From assembly GCA_013400975.1 (NCBI GenBank), contig WBMZ01005375.1:95294-159293 (forward strand): a stretch of 64,000 bases of DNA, given 5' to 3'. The notes beneath the pieces are model-generated. The model worked only from the letters and a program-made list of their open reading frames with translations, did no database searches and was not told where the DNA came from. The position numbers and the translations under genes were made by a program. Below are positions 1 to 11,439 of the stretch, piece by piece; position 1 is the first letter of the stretch; each line of letters starts with the position of its first letter. Source of the DNA: Atrichornis clamosus (lineage: Eukaryota > Chordata > Aves > Passeriformes > Menuridae).

Positions 1-3000
1 CTGGTTAATGGGAAGCAAGCCAGTCAGCACTGCAATGTGCATACATAATCTTCTCCAACAGATAAATCTTAGCACTTTAAGTCCACACATGAAATTCCAA
101 GCTTCTTAAGAAGATGTCAACTGGCACACAGAGCTTAGTAGCTTTATACTCCAAAGGGTTGTCTGGCAGCAGAAGTTGCTTAATTGTGAACTTGGATTTG
201 CCTGATTAGATTTGACAGTTGTAAAGGAAATATCTCCTTAGAGATGATCCTGAATGTCAAAGGACATAACGAGTGCCATCAGAACTGGAAAAATCAATAC
301 TATTCTTTGTGTGGTTTCAAGGCAATGTTGTAATTTGGAGGAGGAACTAGGAGTATCTGACTCTTAAACAATGAAACCTTTACTTTTGTTCTCATACACA
401 TATTTCAGAACAACTTTTGGTTTCAAAGGCATTGTTGTAAGTTCGCAAATCATGTGTTTATACCTCTAACCAAAATACAAGGGCAGAGACTTTAGAAAGT
501 GATTACAGGTTTTGGCTTTTATTTGATGACACCTGAAAAAGAGGCTGTTTTTTTCAGAGAGTGCACTTTCAACCGGTTCTGAAATTCAGGCCTCACACTG
601 GGAGCTTACTTTTTGGCAAATTCACCTGTCTGGGACTGCCTTCTTAAAGATAAAAGGATGCATGTAACAGAGAGCTTTATAACAATGTTCCAAGAAAACA
701 AAAGCTGGAAAGATTATGAGCAGTGCTTTTTTTTTTTTTGTATCAGATTCTCTGCCACATTAGACTTAAAATAAAAATGCTATGAAATAAATGGGAGCAG
801 AGTAAACTTTATTGCTTTTCCTCTGTGCTCATATTTCTAATTGTCATGGGTCCCTAAGTTAATAAAATCACCAAAAGGTCAGCTTTTTTTTTTGTCTTTG
901 GAAACATCCTTCTGTAGTCACAACAGGATATGGTCAAAGGAAGTTACTGTTCTCAATTCCAAGGTAACACATCAAAATATTTGGTTATTTTTTTAAATGT
1001 TATTTATTTATTTAGTATTCCTTAAGCATTTTTAGTCATGTTTTGGAAAACAGTGGAACTTAATCATAGCTTCATATATACTGGCTAAAGATTTAAAAAC
1101 AAATTAGTCTAGCTACATATCACTATATATTACTAATAATCATTTGATTCTTTATTTTGAAATATAAATTATCTCTGCCTTAGTCTTTACTTGTTTTGGG
1201 TTTTTCTTTTTTTATGTCAAACATCTGTGAGAGATGGCATGAGAAATAGAAGGATATTATATTGAACAGAGCTCTTAATTATGTGCAATTTTGGTACAGA
1301 GTAATTCTTTCTCTTCTTGTGTCCTACCATTTTAGCTCAACAATTTACTATTATTTGAAGTAGAAAAACATCAGTGGGAAACTGCTGTGACTGAGGACAG
1401 ATAAAATCGAGCAAACATGCATCAAAAATTGTAACTGTTTGGCAAAAGTACATTTAATTTAATAAGTGTGCTATGTGTAACACATGACGCAGGCACCAAG
1501 CAGTTGTTATATTGGAACAAAGTCACAGTAATGGCAGATCTTTAATTAACTAGTCCCTTACAGGAGCATTTACTGCAGTTGACTCATATAATAATGTTGC
1601 TGCTGTTGTTTGAACTCTGGTGACTTCCCGAAGTCTCAATCAGATCACTGTCCCAGGCTCTGTACAAACAATCAGGCACTCATTAACAGACCCAAAAAGT
1701 TTATAACTGAAGTTTGCAAACCAGATAAATAGCAATTAGGGGGTAAAAAGCCTTGTCTTTGTTTTGGAGGCCCCAAAAGGTGGCTTTGTTCTTTGTAACG
1801 AGACAAAGAGATTTAATGGCAAAGAATTGTAACTTGATTTTCTGAGTACCAGACCAGTGCCTAAACCTCAGGACATCTACTTTTAATTTTATCGAAATAC
1901 ACGGAATTTTCATTCTAATGAGAAGAAACACTGCATAGTTTCTGCAGATGCAACTATTTTTGACTTAGGAAGCCCTACAAACTTCTAGGAATGGTGTTCT
2001 TCCCCGTAGAAAGCCATGCAAAAAAGAAAACTATTTTAGCAAGAAGTATATTAAAACTAATGGGATGTTAGCATAAAAGTTGCTGTGTCCAATGGTGATT
2101 CATTGGGGTAGTCCAATACCACGCATGGAGGCAGAGCACATACAAGGTGATGCCACTGGCAATGTACTCCAGTTCACTTCAACATCAGGCCTGGAATCAT
2201 GAACACCCTTTCCCACAGCAAAGTGTCTGACAGTGAAACAAGGGAACTCTCTGGTGGAGTTTCTGAATGCCAAAGGTTAAGTCTCTTAGGAGTAGTTATT
2301 TGTCAGTGTTCCTTACAAGCTAAAGTCCCGTGGGCTTTACACACAAACTTTGTAAAACCATGCTTTAGAACTATCTTTAAAATAATTCAGCGCCTATTCA
2401 GATGCTATAATTTTTGCCTTTTCTTAGAATGAAAACTACTATAGAATGTTTGAAGGAATGGTGTTAATTTTTGTGAAGCTTTTAATTTGAGCCATGGCAG
2501 ACTGAGAGAGAGCAAAGCTTCTGCCCCACCTCTGCTTAAACTCAGGTATAGCAACAGAAGCTATTGTGTTTTGGGATAATTTCAGAATGAAGGAATTTCC
2601 TTAATCTCATAATTTATGACCACCTCTGCTAAACATGTATAAGACACAGTAGGGAATCTATACCACATAGTCAATAGTTACCTGCTGAACTGTAAATTAA
2701 GCTCTGAACTTTGCAGTCATTAGGTGAGGGAACAAGACCCAGATATAGCAGAGGTTCATTTCCATTTAATGATATGCTTTGTTGTCAACATAGTCTCTTC
2801 AATTCCTTTGTGTTTTCTGTATTTCTGTAACACCCAAATCTGTCTCCCTACAGCAATGCTGCAGCAGTAACTTTCATTGGTGCCAAACTGCTTTAATTTC
2901 ACCGGATTATAATAAATCAACTCAATTGGTTAGTGTTATACTTAGCTATTTTGCATCGATGAACAGTTCTTTTAACAGCAGACACAGGCTGCAGATTTTA

Positions 3001-4050
3001 CGTGAGAAAAATCAGGTCTTTCTTATAGCAGACAGATAGATATCAAAATGCTTTACCTATTGGTTTGTATCCTATAGGAATTATATTTATGGAATATAAA
3101 CCAGAGCACACCCAAAAAGGCAACAGTAAAAGTGCTGAATGGAAGTTAGAGAAAAAGATTTTTTTTACATTTTTACTAATTACAGTGCACAGATACAACA
3201 TGACATTGCTACTGACATTCACAGAAAACATAAGACAGACTCTTTCTGAGTATTTTGAATGATCTACAATGAAATAGATTAAAACATTCAGCTAAGCACT
3301 TGCTGCTATGAGAGGATCATTCTCCAAAAACAAGAGGTTTGATTCTGCAGCTTTGTACTTGTCTCCAGTAAGCTGCTGAGCAGCATCAGCTCCCAGATTT
3401 GAGGGTTTTGTGTGTTGAAAAATTTGGCTCTCAGTACAGAAGTTAGTTCAAGGTTCCAGAATCAGTCTAGTCTCCTGTGATATTATTCACTATTGACAAA
3501 ATGTCCTCTTTCACATACTCATACTTTTGGATTTATCTCCACATACTATAGTGGGCTGAAAATTTGCCATATATGAGGCCATTCCCATTGATGAGAATGC
3601 GTAAAGTTTAGAATAGTTCTGAAACAGAAAGAGATTTGATCATACTTATTAAGCAATGGAATTTATACTTGAAATAGGGGTTTTCTATTGATGGAGTAAG
3701 TTTGAGTAAAAAGGAGTAGACCTTCATCCACAGGAATGCAGAACTACAGCATCTAAGATATGCATATGGCATTTAGCATTCAGGCCTGATTAATAGACAT
3801 GAATTATTTGTCAGCATCCTAAAATCCACATTAATTTCTTAGTAGACTTAGATCCATATCTCAATACCTGTGGAAGCCTGAATCCCTTGTCAAGCATCAG
3901 ATATGGAAGCAGCATTTACAAGCTTAATCCAGAACATTAAAACAAACCCAACTTGACTATCATTTGTGCAGTACTATAAAGCTGGTCAAAAAATTTCCAT
4001 AAAAACAGGATTTTTGTGGCATTATATGTCAGTTTGTTAAAACAGAAATA
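1..4050. other. AT-rich non-coding stretch, no gene seen
   Basis: No convincing coding region is seen on either strand. Open frames here are short and lack good splice or start context. Simple-sequence content is limited to a 13-T run at 727-739 and shorter T runs near 884-892. Composition is AT-rich and CpG-poor, as expected for intron or intergenic DNA of a warm-blooded vertebrate. I recognise no transposon. Confidence 0.6.
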
Positions 4051-4052
4051 TT

Positions 4053-4451
4053 TTGCAAAGAAAGAACAAGATTTCACTGAAATTCATAGCTAAGGCCTGC
4101 AAGGAATCCTGCCAGCTGCAGGAGAGCAGAGGCTCCGAGGACTCAGTCAGACCATATGGTCTCCCCTCTGTTGGGTCTGCTGCCAGTCCAACACTTGCTG
4201 TTTCCAGGCCCACCAGCTTTGTGGAAGTAGCAGTGCTGTCCTTTCTCTCTTGTGAACCCCAAAACTACATAACACATTCAGCCTTCCCATGGAGGAGCAA
4301 GAAATCTGAGACCTTTGAGAAGTCAGCTTCTGCCCAGTCTCTGAGTCTTGAAGCCCAGGGAGACCCTCCCCTGGTACAAAGAGCTAAAAAATGCAAAAGC
4401 CCCGGAATTTGGGAACCTACAAGACAGACTCTTCAGATTCAATTAATTTAA
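4053..4451 (+). other. GC-richer open stretch, hypothetical coding or former coding segment
   Basis: A frame with no stop runs about 132 codons and ends in TAA; it has no in-frame ATG at its start. An AG at 4090 (after TTCATAG-like sequence) could be a weak splice acceptor. GC content is visibly higher than on either side from about 4090 to 4440, and many codons end in C or G, which looks like coding usage. The product would be rich in Ser, Lys and Pro with no domain I recognise. A frame this long is not rare by chance in 64 kb of both strands, so this may be a chance frame, an exon of an unknown transcript, or old retrocopied sequence. Confidence 0.2.
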
Positions 4452-4762
4452 AAAAACCCAATGTAAATGCGCAAGCAGAGGAGTTCTAATATATATTCTA
4501 ATAAGGCACCATTTTTCCCCCTTAATTTTGGACCTTCCTGTGGAAAACTTCTGTCACTCAACTGCCTCTACTAAAGCTTATCATTCTTGTGAGGAGTGAA
4601 CATTCTCACATTTGTATTTTGTGCTATTTATTTTTCTGATATCTTAAACTACATGATTAACTGTTAAGAGCTGGAGGCAAATCAAGCAACTGTTACACTT
4701 ACATAAGTGATACTGTAGAGAGCCCCTCTGAAGATATGTATGAACACAAACCCAGGCCATCC

Positions 4763-4780
4763 TCCCACTGATCAGTGGGA
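4763..4780. repeat. 18-bp perfect palindrome
   Basis: TCCCACTGATCAGTGGGA equals its own reverse complement over all 18 bases, with a central GATC-containing core (TGATCA). The symmetry breaks at the next base on each side. It lies in otherwise ordinary AT-rich DNA. It could be a chance palindrome, a binding site for a symmetrical dimer, or the centre of an old inverted-repeat element. Confidence 0.9.
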
Positions 4781-7700
4781 TCCAATTTTAGCAGTGAGCC
4801 TGTCAGCTGCAAGGCCCCTCAACAGAGTAAAAACACTACTTTTCAAATGTCTTTGCTGTCACTGGGTGGTATCCACTTGTAGCTACAGAGAAAACATGGA
4901 GAAGCAATGAGAGACAGATGAAAGCAAGAAAGATCAAGGCAGTCCTTCCTCAAATTCCTTTGATGCATGAGGGAGGTGTTACAGTTTGGGTACCTATACG
5001 TGCAGAAAAATAAGAACTGGAGACAAATAATAAGAAAATCATAAAAGCATGTGGAAAACTTATGACTCTGCTCTTTATTCTCTATCTGTTGTCATTAGCA
5101 AAACAGAACATGGCTTAACTAGTGATATATTTTAGGAGGTTGTCTTTCTTTTTATAAATGCTCAGACATTTTCACTCACTCCTGCATGTCATTTCTGGGT
5201 AGCTGCATACAGATCAATTATTTCTTCTCATCCAGGACAGATTCATAATTTCCTAGTAACACTTTCAAGATTCTGAAATAAATAGAAAGAGCACCATAAT
5301 TGTATCAGTCCTTTTATCTCAATTAAACACCTGTGGGCTGATTAGCCTATACTCCTGCCCTGCAGGATAAAGAATCACTCTTACTGGGCTTCTCATGGGC
5401 CACAGCTCATCTGCAAATTGTTATCATTTACACAGCATCCAAATGAAAGAACTTGACAGCAAGGAGCCTATTCATTAATATATAAACTGTAGTTGATGAA
5501 GAACAAATTACATGATTGCCTGAGAAAGTAACTGAGCTACCTCTCAAGTGTGCAGCCATGCTGTGGAAGCTCATGGATTTCAGTGGGAAACACAGTCAAG
5601 TACTTATTTTAATAAAGGCAGGAACTCTCTATTTGATTTCTACAATAAGTACTCTGTAAGTGAAGCACTTCACATTTATCAACAAGAAATATGGCCCCTT
5701 CCTGGGCAGGTAAAAGCAAGATATAAATAAATTTATGCTGTTTGTGCTGATGGATATGAACCTGCTGCTGGCACTTCAGTTATTTTGGACTCCTTTGAAC
5801 ATTCAAGCCCTAAAATCACATCAACCCCCCTTTCTTTCCAAAAATCTATTTCTCTTCTTCTTAGCAGAGAGAACACTGACTTTAGCAGGATGGGTGCAAT
5901 ACAGTCTCTCCTTTCTATCACTGCCCAAGAGTCACCTTGGACATGGTCTACACCTTGGAGTAGCCCTTTCTCTACTGAACGGAAGGTTTGTGGCAGCATC
6001 CAGCCAAGGATGTGCAGCCTACTCCACCAGCATGCTCTGCTCCCCCAGAGCAAGCAAATGTTTTCTCTCTATTCCCTGTGAAGAAGGTTGAGTGCTGTGG
6101 CAGTGGAAATTTCCTTGAGCTTCAAAATGCTATGAAGGATTCTGCTGTTGTGACTCTGCAGCAAAGTGCTATCTGTCAGGCTTTAGGAATATATTTATAA
6201 TTAGTGCCTGACTTAGAGAATCAAAGACCATGATGTGTACCTTTTCCCCTTCCAATCTGTCTTGCCTAGTTAAACCAGAGGCTTAAAGTTTCTCAGGGCA
6301 ATAGTTGTCCTCCACTCTGTGCACGCATGTGCTTCACAAAATGAGTCTTGATCTGCCACATTTAAACACTAACAGAGCACAGCCAGCAAGTCAAGAGAAA
6401 CAATCTAAGTACAAATAAGCATTGAAACATGAGATGGGTGCTGTTGGAAAACTCTGAGGTTTTTGTGTCCACCACACTGGTCAGCCAAAGATTGAAGGCC
6501 ATTTTCCCCCAAAGGGCTGACAACGGAAAAAGGGAGGAGGGAGACTGTTAGGAGAAAGTATTGTGTTCTTGTCCTGTTCTTAGACTTTCCCAGGCATCTA
6601 CTTATGGCCAGTATTGGAGACATATATTACTAAACGAACTTCTAGTCAGATACAGGGCAGCACTGTAAAGTGTTATGCCACTTTACAGCCTTCCTATAAA
6701 TGATATTATATACAATGTTAGTTATAAATTACCAGAAACTCTTCAGACTCAGTTTCTTCTGTCAGTATAGCTTGGTTGATAACTAGTCTCCATTGTTTTG
6801 AGCAAGGTAAAGCCACAGGCTGCATCAGGACCACTGACTTACAAACAGAAAAAACCCCAACTCTAGCAGTCTTGAATGTTTTATTTACTATTAGGTCTCC
6901 TCTTGACTAGAAAGGCTGAAACTGGAACTAATGCCTCGAGGGGGGAAAGGAAAGGACAGAGCAAATGCACTCTTAATTAACAGGCCTTCACACAACATAT
7001 TCTGTTAATTTTTCCCTAGAGTTTGGATGCCAAGCAATGGCAGGATATGTGTGAACTACATTAACTTAAAATTAAGAATGTACCTTAAAAAAAGAGACTA
7101 AATCAGAAGGTTGGAGGAGAGCACAGAAGAGAATATTTAACCTGAGCAGCGGGTAATTGCTATCTCTTCTCCCTTGAGTTTAAGATAATTTTTCCCTTAC
7201 TTGACTGGATTTCCTCCTCTCATGCACGTGCCTTGACTTTTTCTACATGACATGACATTGGAATGTTATTGCCTGACAAAGCAAGAAATTTTGCAACCAA
7301 CTTCTGTTCTATACAGTGAGGAATTACTGAATTTCCCCTCGTTTTGTCAGGTATAATGCACTGTCAGATAAAACAAGTGTTCAGAACAACTGCCGAAACT
7401 GCAGTATTGCATGAATGAACTACATGAATAAGTCTATCATTTATTTTGTTAGGACTTTGACAAGAAAACAATGTAATGCCATTAAATTGTCATGCTATTT
7501 ATTATTATACTGTTATTTCTATTTTCCATTTTTCAATCTACAGAACTGTAAACCCTCGCTGATGTGCCATGTGGTAGGTCAAAGGTGACCATCTTGAACA
7601 TAAGATCTTCACAAGGAACTGCAGTTCCCATTTGAAACCTGCTGGCTCACAGCAGTCAGCTACAAGTTTTCGCAGTTCACAGAGGTAATACGGCCTCTTC

Positions 7701-10167
7701 CTGCAGCAGCTGCACCACACAGAAAAAACAGACTGGTGGTTGAAGGGGAGGAAAATAAAAATGGGAACTTCTGCTTTCCTTGATGTCATGTCAGGAGCAT
7801 GCTGTGCACTTGGCAGGGTGGCCAGGAAGCTCAGTCCAGCACCTTCGGCACTGGTGAGGCACAACCAGTGTCAGGTGTCACAAAGCAAAGCCACAGTCAG
7901 CCACAAGGGTGGCCGCAGCAGTGACGTGGGACCGTGAAGCACCGGACGCTCACAAACTGGAAATTTCTCCAGAGCAGACAAAAAGCTCCCGGTGGCCAAA
8001 AGCCAATAAAACAGCTCTGCTCCATCTAGTCATAAAGATCCTAGCATAAGGATAGCAGGAACAGGAATGCTTCTGTTCCTAAATGCCAAGGAATAAAACC
8101 CATATGAGGATGTATGAAGCACGATTCAGGGGATAACTGCAGGGTCAGTGTAAGTCACTGAGGATATGAACACTGTCCATTCAAGAAGCTGAGCTTTCTG
8201 CAATTTTTAATGACATATGCCAATAAAATGACTGTTCCTTTGTATCAGAATAGCAGTCCATCTACTTCAGCATCCTATCACCAGGATACTGCCTTTGAAG
8301 TACCTGAAAAACACCCTTCAGCAAGTAAATATACAACACAATCTGCTCTTGTCCTCATACTACATCTTCTAACACCCAGAAGTTACCTTCTGAATACGGG
8401 AAGAGATTAATTATTCTTCCCAGTAAATCTATTAGAATTTGCTATGGAGTAGTTGATACATCAGTTTGTGTCATCTTTAAACACAATTTAAAGGATGAAA
8501 AACAAGATTTTGGTGTTATCAATACATTTTAGTACTAGAAAACACTTCAGCAGCTGCCTTGAATGCATTTCAATTCCTCTAAATTGGCAAGTCATATTAA
8601 CTCAACATTTTCAAATTTTCCAAATACTCCTGTGAACTGTATACTGTGACACTTCAACTAATGAGGCCAAATTAAAAGCTTCAAAGTTTTAAATTAAAGA
8701 ACTAAAGACAGCCACTGATGTCTAAATGTGCTGAGATAAAATTAAACCCATGATTTACAGCCAAATGCTCTACAGTTATACTGTCACAAATTTAATGTGG
8801 TATTGCAGAACAAGGAAAAATATGCTATCAGATATTAATGATAAACTCAGCCAAGGCTGAGACCAGCACAATTTTGGGAGAATTGTAAGTGGAAAAGTTA
8901 TCATCATATATTTGTGAGATTTTGGCTTAACTAATCAGATATTGCAGGATGAAAAGAATGATGTTATAATGTTTCTTTCCTGAGTGACAAACATAAAAGC
9001 TTTCAGTAAGTTCACTTTCCATGCAAAGTGGGGCCAAACAGTTGTAAATAACTAAAACTGTTAAGATTTTCTCATTATCTTAATGGATCAGGCCGCCAGC
9101 ACCTGCCAGATCTTGAAGTCTTTATTTACCTACCTGTACCTGTATATTCCTTGGCATGTCTTTAAAAAGATCTTTGGTCCCCACATTTTTGGGCATTCAT
9201 GTATGAATAAGCACATTTCTATAACTTCATAGCCATTTCATTTATTTAGATGCTAACTTTATTTTGTTGCAATTTTTAAATATTTTCATATTATGCTAGT
9301 CAAGAAATCATCAGGACACTTTTTTGCATATTTTCATTTCTTTGTAATTTGTTAAAAAGGGAAAAATACTCCAAAAAAATCTCTTTCCCATTCTCATCCT
9401 TTATAATTGGCCCAATAAAACACTCGACAAATATACAATGATTGTAATGGGCAAGTAGATTTTACTTGTGATTTTCAATCACCATTGTAATTTTGGTTTC
9501 AGCTCTGGGCCCCACTAATGTCCACAATGATGTTGACGTTGACCTTAACAAAGTCACAATTTGATCCTCTAGAAGCTCACAGGTGTTTTCAAGCAAAAGG
9601 TATGAAGAAATACGGGCAGGTATGTGCATGTTTGTCAGAGCAAGAGAGAGGCCACACCTCTGTCTTGTATTCCAACACTATGTGCTCAACGAGTTTCTTC
9701 AAATAACATTAGGGCTTGGCTGAAAGGGACTTTGCTGACTGCTAAAAGCTTAATAAAATGAACTCTCCAAAATATGTAGCAGTACTGGTCAATTGCAATT
9801 AAACTTATTTTCCGAAAAAAAGTCACTTTCTGCTAGCAGTTAATTGACGCAAAATGTACCTGATTACAATGAATCCCTGTGAAGCAGGTCTGAGTATCTT
9901 CAGAGGCCTGAACATTTGCAACAGAGTACTGACTAAGCTACTACAGCAAAACACTTGCAGGCTTCTTCATGGAGACTCAGCTCTTCTCAGTAAATGACCT
10001 ACAGTGAAGTGGGCCAGTTTCCTGATTTTTATTTTCTCTTTCTTACCTTCTGGGTGCAAGACACAGGTTAGATCAGAACACAAGCAGAGAATTCAGTAGG
10101 AGAAAATAACGTTGTTTAAAACTACAGCACCATGAAGCTAACAGGCTTTACTGGCACAGGACAGGAA

Positions 10168-10183
10168 TTTTTTTTTTTTTTTT
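10168..10183. repeat. Poly-T run (16 T)
   Basis: Sixteen uninterrupted T. No SINE or processed-pseudogene body is recognised next to it, so it is listed only as a homopolymer. Confidence 0.95.
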
Positions 10184-10533
10184 AATTTTCGTTGTGCAAG
10201 CAAGAGCATTCCTGTTACAAGGCAAAATTAGTTAACAGAGCGAGATCACACAGCATAGTAGGGGAGCCCTGCTGTTACTTGCAGAAAGAACGTCAGAACT
10301 GAAAAGAGGAGGTATTAAATGCAATTCCCTGCTGCTTGCTCTCTTACGGCACTGGCAGCTCTCCGCTGGAGGCCTGCGAGCTGCAATCAAAGTTTGCCCT
10401 AAGAGACCTTCTCCACCATAAAGCCATAAGCACCCGACTAGAAAGCTCTTATTAAATTTTAGCACAGTTCTGGAAGCCTTTACGTGAAGGAGGATCCTCA
10501 GTTCTGCTATTTCTGAGCGATCCTCTACAGGAT

Positions 10534-10733
10534 TTCACAGAATCACGGCGTAGTTGAGATGGGAAGGGACCTCTGGAGGTCATCTGGTCCAGCCGCCTGC
10601 TCAAGCAGGGCCACCTAGAGCTGGTGGCCCAGAGCCACGTCCAGATGGCTTTCGGATGTCTCCTAGGATGGACACTTCTTCACCGGGCGACCTGTGCCCG
10701 TGCTCTGTCCCCCTCACAGGGGAAGGGATTCCC
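10534..10733 (-). mobile_element. CR1 LINE fragment, antisense
   Basis: The segment carries the familiar reverse-complement CR1 reading: CACAGAATCAC, then GGGAAGGGACCTCTGGAGG, TCATCTGGTCCA, CTGCTCAAGCAGGGCCACCT and a GTGCTCTGTCCCCCTCACAG-like end. In CR1 sense orientation this is the extreme 3' part, so the element is 5'-truncated and lies on the minus strand. CR1 is a non-LTR retrotransposon copied by target-primed reverse transcription. The copy abuts the CpG island and would lie in intron 1 of the proposed minus-strand transcript. Open frames across it are by-products of the repeat. Confidence 0.88.
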
Positions 10734-11060
10734 GATGATCAGAGTCCCCACTGTGCCACTGGGCACCGCTGAGAAGAGCTCGGCTCCTGGCCCCGCGCCG
10801 CCCGCTGCCTCCCCTCAGCCCCGGGAGCCCCCCTTCCCTTCGCTGCCCGGGAGCCGCGTTACCTCGCAGGCCGAGGGAGGCGGGGAGGAAAGGAGAGAGC
10901 CCGCTGAGGCCCGGCGGGTCCAGCCCCGGACAGCAGCACCCTTTTCCCACAGGATCCGCCCGTGGCTGCCCGGGGAGGAGCCCCGTGCCCTGCCCCGGCC
11001 GTGCCCGCCACCGCCGCCCGGCCCCGGCTCGCTGCCCCACGCCTATCCACGCCCTCCCAG

Positions 11061-11118
11061 CCATCCATCCATCCATCCATCCATCCATCCATCCATCCAT
11101 CCATCCATCCATCCATCC
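11061..11118. repeat. (CCAT)n tetranucleotide microsatellite
   Basis: Fifty-eight bases of uninterrupted CCAT units (14.5 copies). The array is perfect, which suggests it is young or polymorphic in length. It lies inside the CpG island and inside the candidate minus-strand first exon. It explains the repetitive His-Pro-Ser-Ile and Met-Asp-Gly-Trp open frames on the two strands. Confidence 0.98.
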
Positions 11119-11184
11119 TCCGCCTCCCCTTCCCCTCGGGGCCCTTGCCTCGGGCGCTCTCCCCCCGCAGCAGCAGCGGCGTTC

Positions 11185-11193
11185 GCGGGGGCG
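11185..11193 (+). promoter_or_regulatory. EGR1-type site GCGGGGGCG
   Basis: An exact match to the known EGR/zif268 consensus form GCGGGGGCG. It sits within a few bases of the start site predicted from the minus-strand TATA box, alongside the MEF2-type pair. EGR1 and MEF2 both respond to activity and signalling, so an activity-regulated promoter is a reasonable inference. Such sites are common in CpG islands and may be incidental. Confidence 0.5.
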
Positions 11194-11217
11194 CTTTGGA
11201 GCCGCTCCAGGCGGCTG

Positions 11218-11247
11218 CTATTTATAGCCCTGCCGTGCTATTTTTAG
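11218..11247 (-). promoter_or_regulatory. Paired MEF2-type sites; the inner one doubles as a TATA box
   Basis: CTATTTATAG (11218-11227) and CTATTTTTAG (11238-11247) both match the MEF2 consensus YTA(A/T)4TAR perfectly and start exactly 20 bp apart, close to two helical turns. Read on the minus strand, the first is CTATAAATAG, a canonical TATA box. It predicts a start near 11195, with GC boxes upstream at 11264-11281. Plus-strand initiation cannot be excluded, but its TATA match (TATTTATAG) is weaker. MEF2 site pairs occur in known immediate-early and muscle/neuronal promoters. Direction and factor use are inference. Confidence 0.55.
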
Positions 11248-11439
11248 CGCCGAGCGCGGCTGTGGGCGGCAGAGGCGGGGGCAGCGTGTGCGGCCGGGAG
11301 CTGTCACACGCACGGGCGGCCGGGGGACACGCGTGGAAGGAGCCGGCTCTCGGATTAAACACCTGGGGCTTCAGCGCGGGGTTGGGATCCCCCAGGCCCT
11401 CACGCCGGTGCGGGGCAGGCCCAGAGGGGCACCTACGCC

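Larger units (their letters stand above)
4460..10530. other. Non-coding stretch, no gene seen
   Basis: Apart from the palindrome at 4763, I see no supported gene. Open frames around 5735-6091 exist in two overlapping frames and read as low-complexity hydrophobic peptides, which argues for chance. A 5640-5712 segment resembles the dispersed amniote motif described under findings. A 16-T run lies at 10168-10183. An AAG|GTAAGA-type donor on the minus strand near 10045 has no plausible exon body. Confidence 0.55.
10863..11195 (-). other. Candidate first exon (minus strand) in CpG island 1
   Basis: The predicted start is about 31 bp from the minus-strand TATA box. The end is a good splice donor, GAG|GTAACG, with the exon's last base at 10863. 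The roughly 333-nt segment contains the (CCAT)n array, which on this strand is (ATGG)n. Frames read Met-Asp-Gly-Trp repeatedly through the array in every phase because a 4-base repeat shifts frame each unit, so coding is doubtful. One frame stays open to the donor (its TAA lies in the intron), so an N-terminus cannot be wholly excluded. The most likely reading is a 5' UTR exon of an unidentified gene extending to lower coordinates. Confidence 0.35.
10760..11430. promoter_or_regulatory. CpG island 1
   Basis: A sharp rise in G+C and in CpG frequency compared with both flanks, with many CGCG, GGGCGG and CCCCG motifs, marks a vertebrate CpG island and therefore probably a promoter. Within it lie GC boxes (11264-11269 and 11274-11281), an EGR1-type site (11185-11193), two MEF2-type/TATA sites (11218-11247) and a (CCAT)n array (11061-11118). 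The long GC-driven frames in several phases are not evidence of protein coding. Boundaries are by eye. Confidence 0.88.

Noticed and set aside
5733..6200. Overlapping frames of 70-118 codons on both strands
   Set aside because: Several frames on both strands are open over the same bases, with hydrophobic low-information peptides and no splice support.
10554..10772. Plus-strand frame beside CpG island 1
   Set aside because: It reads through the antisense CR1 fragment and the island edge; no independent coding signal.
10714..11116. Minus-strand frames with repeated Met-Asp-Gly-Trp units
   Set aside because: They are translations of the (CCAT)n microsatellite, and the same peptide appears in other phases because the 4-base unit rotates frame. 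This is not evidence for a protein.
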